The notes under the pieces: model-generated | The model's input: the letters and a program-made list of their open reading frames with translations, nothing else | What the model was told of the DNA's origin: nothing | The model's database searches: none | Made by a program: the position numbers and the translations under genes | Shown: piece by piece, positions 1 through 8,441 of the stretch | How the letters are laid out: each line of letters starts with the position of its first letter | How positions within the stretch are numbered: position 1 is the stretch's first letter | NCBI RefSeq assembly: GCF_910591885.1 | Contig: NW_025963553.1 | Span: 682,001 to 746,000, forward strand | Direction of reading: 5' to 3' | Length of the DNA: 64,000 bases | Origin: Bombus terrestris | Taxonomy: Eukaryota; Arthropoda; Insecta; Hymenoptera; Apidae

Positions 1-1045
1 TATGTGTATAGCTCCGAAATTGTGACCGTTGCTCTCTCGCTCCGCTCCCTTGTAAAAATCCTGACAAACCTCACAACCGATCCGACACGTTCGCAAATTC
101 GAAATATGTCGCCACCTTATCGAATAATGAACGCAAGAGGGATTGGTTTTCGGTTAGGCTATAGCTTTCGAGCGAGCACGGCGAGCGAGGGACGCGGAGA
201 GGTGTGTCACAATCGAACGGTGTGGCACACGGGGACATTGAAATATTCGCACCAGCCCGAGTAGCCGGACGTCTTTATCCTATTGCCTACTGACAAATGT
301 TTACAGTTTATGAATACTTTCACATAAACAGTACTATTTCCACATACTACAGTGCAATCTGATGTCCGAAATGGCTGACAAAATTAGGTACTAACACGAA
401 ATATATGCAAGGCAATATAAGGTATATGTATAGCTTGGAAATTGCGACCGTTGCTCGCTCGTTCCGCTCGCTCGTAAAAATTTAGTCCAACCTCACATCC
501 GATCCGACACGTTCGCAAATTTGAAATAAGTCGCCTCCATGTCGAATGACTAACGCAAGAGGGATTTGTTTTAGGTTAGGCTATAGCTTGCAAGCGAGCA
601 CGGCGAGCGAGGGACGGGGAGAGGTGTGTCACAATCGAACGGTGTGGCACATGGGAACATTGAAATATTCGCACCAGCCCAAGTAGCCGGAAGTCTTTAT
701 CCTATTGCCTACTGACAAATGTTTACAGTTTACCAATAGTTTCACATAAGTAGTACTATTTCCACATAGTACAGTGCAATTTGATGTCCGAAATGGCTGA
801 CAAAATTAGGTACTAACACGAAATATATGCAAGGCAATATAAGGTATATGTATAGCTTGGAAATTGTGACCGTTGCTCGCTCGCTCCGCTCGCTCGTAAA
901 AATTAAGTCCAACCTCACATCCGATGCGATACGTTCGCAAATTCGAGATATGTCGCCACCATATTGAATAGTGAACGCAAGAGGGATTGGTTTTAGGTTA
1001 GGCTATAGCTTTCGAGCGAGCACGGCCGGCGAGGGACGCGGAGAG

Positions 1046-1074
1046 GTGTGTCACAATCGAACGGTGTGGCACAC
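1046..1074 (+). repeat. Imperfect dyad GTGTGTCAC / GTGGCACAC
   Basis: The arms at 1,046-1,054 and 1,066-1,074 are complementary at 8 of 9 positions, the exception being a possible G-T wobble in RNA, with an 11-base loop. The arrangement recurs in most monomers just after the right CpG-rich arm. Classes ending in CATGGGG weaken it. Confidence 0.55.
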
Positions 1075-1596
1075 GGGGACATTGAAATATTCGCACCAGC
1101 CCGAGGAGCCGGAAGTCTTTATTCTATTGCCTACTGACAAGTGTTTACAGTTCACCAATAGTTTCACATAAGTAGTACTATTTCCACATAGTACAGTGCA
1201 ATCTGATGTGCGAAATGGCTGACAAAATTAGGTACTAACACGAAATATATGCAAGGCAGTATGAGGTAAATGTATAGCTTGGAAATTGCGACCGTTGCTC
1301 GCTCGCTCCTCTCGCTCGTAAAAATTTAGTCCAACCTCACATCCGATCCGAAACGTTCGCAGATTTGAAATAAATCGCCTCCATGTCGAATGACTATCGC
1401 AAGAGGGATTGGTTTTAGGTTAGGCTATAGCTTTCGAGCGAGCGCATCGAGCGAGGGACGCGGAGAGGTGTGTCACAATCGATCGGTGTGGCACACTGGG
1501 ACATTGACATAATCGCACCAGCCCGAGGAGCCAGAAGTCTTTATTCTATTGCCTACTGACAAATGTTTACAGTTCACCAATAGTTTCACATAAATA

Positions 1597-1616
1597 GTAC
1601 TATTTCCTCATAGTAC
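1597..1616 (+). repeat. Short perfect dyad GTACTA / TAGTAC with 8-base loop
   Basis: GTACTA at 1,597-1,602 and TAGTAC at 1,611-1,616 are exact reverse complements, separated by TTTCCTCA. The loop is TTTCCACA in another large class. Many monomers keep both arms, while others read TAGTGC in the second arm and lose one pair. It lies in the last 75 bp of the monomer. Confidence 0.6.
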
Positions 1617-1718
1617 AGTGCAATGTGATTTCCGAAATGGCTGACAAAATTAGGTACTAACACGAAATATATGCAAGGCAATATATGGTATATGTATAGC
1701 TTGGAAATTGTGACCGTT

Positions 1719-1740
1719 GCTCGCTCGCTCCGCTCGCTCG
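1719..1740 (-). repeat. Left arm of monomer inverted repeat: two CTCGCTCG octamers, 5-bp spacer
   Basis: Octamers CTCGCTCG lie at 1,720-1,727 and 1,733-1,740 with spacer CTCCG between them, so on the minus strand they read CGAGCGAG twice. The arm is present in nearly every monomer and is fairly uniform. Common single changes are GCTTGCTCC (right half of the window), GCTCGTTCC, GCTGGCTCC and CTCCTCTCG. It pairs with the right arm about 115 bp downstream to form a long-loop inverted repeat. Confidence 0.85.
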
Positions 1741-1836
1741 TAAAAATTTAGTCCTACCTCACATCCGATGCGATACGTTCGCAAATTCGAGATATGTCGC
1801 CACCATATCGAATAATGAACGCAAGATGGATTGGTT

Positions 1837-1846
1837 TTAGGTTAGG
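1837..1846 (+). repeat. Telomere-like motif TTAGGTTAGG inside the monomer
   Basis: Two TTAGG units, the canonical insect telomere repeat, sit 10 bp before the right arm and are followed by C, so a TTAGGC hexamer (the nematode telomere repeat) is also present. The motif is common but not universal: some classes read TTCGGTTAGG or TATAGGTTAGG, which leaves one unit. Two units are too few to call telomeric DNA. Confidence 0.6.
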
Positions 1847-1856
1847 CTATAGCTTT

Positions 1857-1877
1857 CGAGCGAGCACGGCGAGCGAG
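1857..1877 (+). repeat. Right arm of monomer inverted repeat: two CGAGCGAG octamers, 5-bp variable spacer
   Basis: Octamers lie at 1,857-1,864 and 1,870-1,877 with spacer CACGG. The same 8-5-8 layout appears in the left arm on the other strand. Across the array the spacer switches among recurrent states: CACGG, CAGGG, CGCAG, CGCAT, CGCTG and CGCAC. With CGCAG the two arms are complementary at 20 of 21 bases. The second octamer also varies in some classes (CGAGCGGG, CGAGCGTG, CGTGCGAG). It could be a remnant of a transposon terminus, a protein-binding dyad, or simply a CpG-rich fold-back. Confidence 0.85.
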
Positions 1878-2697
1878 GGACGCGGAGATGTGTGTCACAA
1901 TCGAACTGTGTGGCATATGGGGACATTGAAATATTAGCACCAGCCCTAGTAGCCGGAAGTCTTTATCCTATTGCCTGCTGACAAATGTTTACAGTTCACA
2001 AATAGTTTCACATAAGTAATACTATTTCCACATAGTACAGTGCAATCTGATGTCCGAAATAGCTGACAAAATTAGGTACTAACACGAAATATATGCAAGG
2101 CAACAAAAGGTATATATATAGCTTGGAAATTGCGACCGTAGCTCGCTCGCTCCGCTCGCTCGTAAAAATTTAGTCCAACCTCACATCCGATGCGATACGT
2201 TCGCAAATTCGAGATAAGTCGCCTCCATGTCGAATGACTATCGCAAGAGGGATTGGTTTTAGGTTAGGCTATAGCTTTCGAGCGAGCGCATCGAGCGAGG
2301 GACGCGGAGAGGTGTGTCACAATCGAACGGTGTGGCACACTGGGACACTGAAATAATCGCACCAGTCCGAGGAGCCAGAAGTCTTTCTTCTATTGCCTAC
2401 TGACAAATGTTTACATTTCACCAATAGTTTCACATAAATAGTACTACTTCCTCATAGTGCAGTGCAGTGTGATTTCCGAAATGGCTGACAAAATTAGGTA
2501 CTAACACGAAATATATGCAAGGCAACAAAAGGTATATATATAGCTTGGAAATTGTGACCGTTGCTCTCTCGCTCCGCTCCCTTGTAAAAATCCTGACAAA
2601 CCTCACAACCGATCCGACACGTTCGCAAATTCGAAATATGTCGCCACCTTATCGAATAATGAACGCAAGATGGATTGGTTATAGGTTAGGCTATAGC

Positions 2698-2714
2698 TTT
2701 CGAGCGAGCAGGGC
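2698..2714 (+). other. CENP-B-box-like 17-mer (one mismatch)
   Basis: The mammalian CENP-B box has nine fixed bases in the pattern NTTCGNNNNANNCGGGN. Here TTCG, the single A and GGG are in register, and only the C of CGGG differs (A instead). The site overlaps the right CpG-rich arm and occurs in every monomer of the CAGGG-spacer class. In CACGG-class monomers the register is off by one. An 8-of-9 match on both strands of a 422-bp unit is not rare by chance, so no binding is claimed. Confidence 0.3.
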
Positions 2715-2734
2715 GAGCGATGGGCGCGGAGAGA

Positions 2735-2764
2735 TGTGTCACAATCGAACGGTGTGTCACACCG
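2735..2764 (+). repeat. Class-specific direct repeat TGTGTCACA and palindrome CGGTGTGTCACACCG
   Basis: In this monomer TGTGTCACA occurs at 2,735-2,743 and again at 2,753-2,761. The second copy sits inside a perfect 15-bp palindrome (2,750-2,764, 7-bp arms around a central T). Most other monomers read GGTGTGGCACAC here and have neither. The form recurs in a defined class, for example near 4,860, 5,700, 9,502, 11,612, 12,464, 16,255, 17,097, 23,850 and 28,493. It tends to occur with the CAGGG arm spacer and with TGACTAATG further along. Confidence 0.7.
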
Positions 2765-3254
2765 GGACATTGAAATATTCGCACCAGCCCGAGAAGCCGG
2801 AAGTCTTTCTCCCATTGCCTACTGACTAATGTTTACAGTTCACCAATAGTTTCACACAAGTAGTACTATTTCCTCATAGTACAGTGCAATGTGATTTCCG
2901 AAATGGCTGACAAAATTAGGTACTAACACGAAATATATGCAAGGCAATGTAAGGTGTATGTATAGCTTGGAAATTGTGACCGTTGCTCGCTCGCTCCGCT
3001 CGCTCGTAAAAATTTAGTCCAACCTCACATCCGATCCGACACGTTCGCAAATTTGAAATAAGTCGCCTCCATGTCGAATGACTAACGCAAGAGGGATTTG
3101 TTTTAGGTTAGGCTATAGCTTTCGAGCGAGCAGGGCGAGCGAGGGACGCGGAGAGATGTGTCACAATCGAACGGTGTGGCACATGGGGACAAAGAAATAT
3201 TCGCACCAGCCCGAGTAGCCGGACGTCTTTATCCTATTGCCTACTGACAAATGT

Positions 3255-3470
3255 TTAGAATTTATGAATACTTTCACATAAACAGTACTATTTCCACATA
3301 CTAAAGTGCAATGTGATGTCCGAAATAGCTGACAAAATTAGGTAATAACACGAAATATATGCTAGGCAATGTAAGGTATGTGTATAGCTCCGAAATTGTG
3401 ACCGTTGCTCTCTCGCTCCGCTCCCTTGTAAAAATCCTGACAAACCTCACAACCGATCCGACACGTTCGC
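3255..3470 (+). repeat. Divergent monomer class spanning a monomer junction
   Basis: This stretch carries a linked set of differences: TTATGAATACTTTCACATAA instead of TCACCAATAGTTTCACATAA, then GGTAATAACACG, ATGCTAGGC, GTATGTGTATAGCTCCG, a disrupted left arm (CTCTCTCGCTCCGCTCCCTTG) and CCTGACAAACCTCACAACCG. Monomers starting ATGCTAGGC lie at 3,359, 10,111, 24,459, 26,569, 29,523, 42,594, 48,494, 52,714, 58,621 and 61,152. A fragment of the same class opens the window. Copies right of 42 kb have TTGG and CCTGTCC in place of TCCG and CCTGACA, so left and right domains carry sub-variants. The tail part alone occurs near 310, 6,218, 12,970 and 17,612 before ordinary monomers, which marks those as recombinants. 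Confidence 0.85.
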
Positions 3471-3630
3471 AAATTCGAAATATGTCGCCACCTTATCGAA
3501 TAATGAACGCAAGAGGGATTGGTTTTCGGTTAGGCTATAGCTTTCGAGCGAGCACGGCGAGCGGGGGACGCGGAGATGTGTGTTACAATCGAACTGTGTG
3601 GCACATGGGGACATTGAAATATTCGCACCA

Positions 3631-3647
3631 GCCCGAGTAGCCGGAAG
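3631..3647 (-). other. Second CENP-B-box-like 17-mer, opposite strand (one mismatch)
   Basis: Read on the minus strand this site matches eight of the nine fixed CENP-B box positions: TTC, A, CGGG correct, with TTCC in place of TTCG. It occurs in monomers with CCCGAGTAGCCGGAA. Monomers with GAGGAGCC lose the required base. A weak similarity on its own. Confidence 0.25.
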
Positions 3648-6600
3648 TCTTTATCCTATTGCCTACTGACAAATGTTTACAGTTCACCAATAGTTTCACA
3701 TAAGTAGTACTATTTCCACATATTACAGTGCAATCTGATGTCCGAAATGGCTGACAAAATTAGGTACTAACACGAAATATATGCAAGGCAATATAAGGTA
3801 TATGTATAGCTTGGAAATTGGGACCGTTGCTCGCTCGCTCCGCTCGCTCGTAAAAATTTAGCCCAACCTCACATCCGATCCGACACGTTCGCAAATTTGA
3901 AATAAGTCGCCTCCATGTCGCATGACTAACGCAAGAGGGATTTGTTTTAGGTTAGGCTATAGCTTTCGAGCGAGCACGGTGAGCGAGGGACGCGGAGAGG
4001 TGTGTCACAATCGAACGGTGTGGCACACGGGGACATTGAAATATTCGCACCAGCCCGAGGAGCCGGAAGTCTTTGTCCCATTGCCTACTGACAAATGTTT
4101 ACAGTTCACCAATAGTTTCACATAAATAGTACTATTTCCTCATAGTGCAGTGCAATGTGATTTCCGAAATGGCTGACAAAGTTAGGTACTAACACGAAAT
4201 ATATGCAAGGCAATAAAAGGTATATGTATAGCTTGGAAATTGCGAACGTTGCTCGCTCGCTCCGCTCGCTCGTAAAAATTTAGTCCAACCTCACATCCGA
4301 TGCGATACGTTCGCTAATTCGAGATATGTCGCCACCATATCGAATAATGAACGCAAGATGGATTGGTTTTAGGTTAGGCTATAGCTTTCGAGCGAGCGCA
4401 CCGAGCGAGGGACGCGGAGAGGTGTGTCACAATCGAACGGTGTGGCACACTGGGACATTGAAATAATCACACCAGCCCGAGGAGCCAGAAGTCTTTATTC
4501 TATTGCCTACTGACAAATGTTTACAGTTCACTAATAGTTTCACATAAATAGTACTACTTCCTCATAGTGCAGTGCAATGTGATTTCCGAAATGGCTAACA
4601 AAATTAGGTACTAACACGAAATATATGCAAGGCAATAAAAGGTATATGTATAGCTTGGAAATTGCGACCGTTGCTCGCTCGCTCCGCTCGCTCGTAAAAA
4701 TTTAGTCCAACCTCACATCCGATCCGACGCGTTCGCCAATTTGAAATAAGTCGCCTCCATGTCGAATGACTAACGCAAGAGGGATTGGTTTTAGGTTAGG
4801 CTAGAGCTTTCGAGCGAGCAGGGCGAGCGAGGGACGCGGAGAGATGTGTCACAATCGAACGGTGTGTCACACCGGGACATTGAAATATTTGCACCAGCCC
4901 GAGGAGCCGGAAGTCTTTATCCCATTGCCTACTGACTAATGTTTACAGTTCACCAATAGTTTCACACAAGTAGTACTATTTCCTCATAGTACAGTGCAAT
5001 GTGATTTCCGAAATGGCTGACATAGTTAGGTACTAACACGAAATATATGCAAGGCAATGTAAGGTATATGTATAGCTTGGAAATTGTGACCGTTGCTCGC
5101 TGGCTCCGCTCGCTCGTAAAAATTTAGTCCAACCTCACATCCGATCCGACACGTTCGCAAATTCGAAATACGTCGCCACCATATCGAATAATGAACGCAA
5201 GAGGGATTGGTTTTCGGTTAGGCTATAGCTTTCGAGCGAGCACGGCGAGCGGGGGACGCGGAGATGTGTGTTACAATCGAACTGTGTGGCACATGGGGAC
5301 ATTGAAATATTCGCACCAGCCCGAGTAGCCGGAAGTCTTTATCCTATTGCCTACTGACAAATGTTTACAGTTCACCAATAGTTTCACATAAGTAGTACTA
5401 TTTCCACATATTACAGTGCAATCTGATGTCCGAAATGGCTGACAAATTTAGGTACTAACACGAAATATATGCAAGGCAATATAAGGTATATGTATAGCTT
5501 GGAAATTGGGACCGTTGCTCGCTCGCTCCGCTCGCTCGTAAAAATTTAGCCCAACCTCACATCCGATCCGACACGTTCGCAAATTTGAAATAAGTCGCCT
5601 CCATGTCGCATGACTAACGCAAGAGGGATTTGTTTTAGGTTAGGCTATAGCTTTCGAGCGAGCAGGGCGAGCGAGGGACGCGGAGAGATGTGTCACAATC
5701 GAACGGTGTGTCACACCGGGACATTGAAATATTTGCACCAGCCCGAGGAGCCGGAAGTCTTTATCCCATTGCCTACTGACTAATGTTTACAGTTCACCAA
5801 TAGTTTCACACAAGTAGTACTATTTCCTCATAGTACAGTGCAATGTGATTTCCGAAATGGCTGACATAATTAGGTACTAACACGAAATATATGCAAGGCA
5901 ATATAAGGTATATGTATAGCTTGGAAATTGCGACCGTTGCTCGCTCGTTCCGCTCGCTCGTAAAAATTTAGTCCAACCTCACGTCCGATCCGACACGTTC
6001 GCAAATTTGAAATATGTCGCCACCTTATCGAATAATGAACGCAAGAGGGATTGGTTTTCGGTTAGGCTATAGCTTTCGAGCGAGCGCAGCGAGCGAGGGA
6101 CGCGGAGAGGTGTGTCACAATCGAACGGTGTGGCACACGGGGACATTGAAATATTCGCACCAGCCCGAGTAGCCGGACGTCTTTATCCTATTGCCTACTG
6201 ACAAATGTTTACAGTTTATGAATACTTTCACATAAACAGTACTATTTCCACATACTACAGTGCAATCTGATGTCCGAAATGGCTGACAAAATTAGGTACT
6301 AACACGAAATATATGCAAGGCAATATAAGGTATATGTATAGCTTGGAAATTGTGACCGTTGCTCGCTCGTTCCGCTCGCTCGTAAAAATTTAGTCCAACC
6401 TCACATCCGATCCGACACGTTCGCAAATTTGAAATAAGTCGCCTCCATGTCGAATGACTAACGCAAGAGGGATTTGTTTTAGGTTAGGCTATAGCTTGCA
6501 AGCGAGCACGGCGAGCGAGGGACGGGGAGAGGTGTGTCACAATCGAACGGTGTGGCACACGGGGACATTGAAATATTCGCACCAGCCCGAGTAGCCGGAA

Positions 6601-8441
6601 GTCTTTATCCTATTGCCTACTGACAAATGTTTACAGTTTACCAATAGTTTCACATAAGTAGTACTATTTCCACATAGTACAGTGCAATCTGATGTCCGAA
6701 ATGGCTGACAAAATTAGGTACTAACACGAAATATATGCAAGGCAATATAAGGTATATGTATAGCTTGGAAATTGTGACCGTTGCTCGCTCGCTCCGCTCG
6801 CTCGTAAAAATTAAGTCCAACCTCACATCCGATGCGATACGTTCGCAAATTCGAGATATGTCGCCACCATATTGAATAGTGAACGCAAGAGGGATTGGTT
6901 TTAGGTTAGGCTATAGCTTTCGAGCGAGCACGGCCGGCGAGGGACGCGGAGAGGTGTGTCACAATCGAACGGTGTGGCACACGGGGACATTGAAATATTC
7001 GCACCAGCCCGAGGAGCCGGAAGTCTTTATCCTATTGCCTACTGACAAGTGTTTACAGTTCACCAATAGTTTCACATAAGTAGTACTATTTCCACATAGT
7101 ACAGTGCAATCTGATGTGCGAAATGGCTGACAAAATTAGGTACTAACACGAAATATATGCAAGGCAGTATGAGGTAAATGTATAGCTTGGAAATTGCGAC
7201 CGTTGCTCGCTCGCTCCTCTCGCTCGTAAAAATTTAGTCCAACCTCACATCCGATCCGAAACGTTCGCAGATTTGAAATAAATCGCCTCCATGTCGAATG
7301 ACTATCGCAAGAGGGATTGGTTTTAGGTTAGGCTGTAGCTTTCGAGCGAGCGCATCGAGCGAGGGACGCGGAGAGGTGTGTCACAATCGATCGGTGTGGC
7401 ACACTGGGACATTGACATAATCGCACCAGCCCGAGGAGCCAGAAGTCTTTATTCTATTGCCTACTGACAAATGTTTACAGTTCACCAATAGTTTCACATA
7501 AATAGTACTATTTCCTCATAGTACAGTGCAATGTGATTTCCGAAATGGCTGACAAAATTAGGTACTAACACGAAATATATGCAAGGCAATATATGGTATA
7601 TGTATAGCTTGGAAATTGTGACCGTTGCTCGCTCGCTCCGCTCGCTCGTAAAAATTTAGTCCTACCTCACATCCGATGCGATACGTTCGCAAATTCGAGA
7701 TATGTCGCCACCATATCGAATAATGAACGCAAGATGGATTGGTTTTAGGTTAGGCTATAGCTTTCGAGCGAGCACGGCGAGCGAGGGACGCGGAGATGTG
7801 TGTCACAATCGATCGGTGTGGCACACTGGGACATTGACATAATCGCACCAGCCCGAGGAGCCAGAAGTCTTTATTCTATTGCCTACTGACAAATGTTTAC
7901 TGTTCACCAATAGTTTCACATAAATAGTACTATTTCCTCATAGTACAGTGCAATGTGATTTCCGAAATGGCTGACAAAATTAGGTACTAACACGAAATAT
8001 ATGCAAGGCAATATATGGTATATGTATAGCTTCGAAATTGTGACCGTTGCTCGCTCGCTCCGCTCGCTCGTAAAAATTTCGTCCAACCTCACATCAGATG
8101 CGATACGTTCGCAAATTCGAGATATGTCGCCACCATATCGAATAATGTACGCAGGATGGATTGGTTATAGGTTAGGCTATAGCTTTCGAGCGAGCACGGC
8201 GAACGAGGGACGCGGAGAGGCGTGTCACAATCGAACGGTGTGGCGCACGGGGACATTGAAGTATTCGCACCAGCCCGAGGAGCCGGAAGTCTTTATCCTA
8301 TTGCCTACTGCCAAATGTTTACAGTTCACCAATAGTTTCACATAAATAGTACTATTTCCTCATAGTGCAGTGTAATGTGATTTCCGAAATGGCTGACAAA
8401 ATTAGGTACTAACACGAAATATATGCAAGGCAATAAAAGGT

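Larger units (their letters stand above)
1..1689 (+). repeat. Partial left-domain HOR copy at window edge
   Basis: From about 190 to 1,689 this matches 6,098-7,597 at an offset of exactly 14 monomers (5,908 bp), and 12,850-14,349 at 30 monomers. Bases 1 to about 190 instead resemble the divergent ATGCTAGGC class, so the first monomer is a hybrid. No gene is present. Confidence 0.8.
1671..2092 (+). repeat. Reference satellite monomer (422 bp)
   Basis: This monomer is used here to give positions within the unit, with the first base of ATGCAAGGC as 1. It has an AT-rich first 48 bp containing TATGTATAGC, then the left CpG-rich arm (unit 49-70). A central segment of about 115 bp holds the two main alternative haplotypes of the array. 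TTAGGTTAGG follows (167-176), then the right CpG-rich arm (187-207), a GTGTGTCAC dyad region, a conserved GTCTTTAT...ATTGCCTACTGAC segment, and a GTACTA/TAGTAC dyad near the end. The choice of unit start is arbitrary, because a tandem array has no natural first base. Confidence 0.9.
1690..8441 (+). repeat. 16-monomer higher-order repeat, copy 1 (6,752 bp)
   Basis: Every monomer from here to 8,441 is nearly identical to the monomer 6,752 bp (16 x 422) downstream. The left breakpoint lies between about 1,686 and 1,709, after an ATATATGG/ATAAAAGG difference that is not shared. I saw only scattered differences from copy 2, for example near 2,723, 5,437, 6,352, 6,560-6,566, 6,592, 7,335 and 7,352-7,357. 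Those between 6,352 and 6,592 look like a short conversion tract. No gene is present. Confidence 0.88.

Noticed and set aside
1597..1616. Rho-independent-type terminator hairpin
   Set aside because: The stem is 6 bp and AT-rich with no following T-run, and the context is a eukaryotic-type satellite.
1837..1846. Interstitial telomere tract
   Set aside because: Only two TTAGG units occur per monomer, and some classes keep one. That is telomere-like, not a telomere repeat array.
1719..1877. Active MITE or transposon with terminal inverted repeats
   Set aside because: The arms are real, but no target-site duplication or insertion boundary is seen and the segment never occurs outside the tandem unit here. 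An ancient transposon origin remains only a hypothesis.
2531..2545. TATA-box promoter (GGTATATATATAGC)
   Set aside because: It is an AT-rich variant of the monomer start, usually GGTATATGTATAGC. No linked gene, initiator or transcript evidence exists.
2603..2815. Minus-strand open frames (also near 9,355, 25,527, 26,498, 29,526)
   Set aside because: They appear only in single monomer variants, overlap the plus-strand frame, and resemble no family I know. They are by-products of a repeat rich in CGA and GCG triplets.
8001..8345. Small protein gene repeated dozens of times (60-114 aa, Arg/Ser-rich)
   Set aside because: The frame lies inside a satellite unit, has variable starts, is often closed by TAG at GAGTAGCC, and shifts between units. 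Variant bases show no sign of preferring third codon positions. No known domain was recognised.
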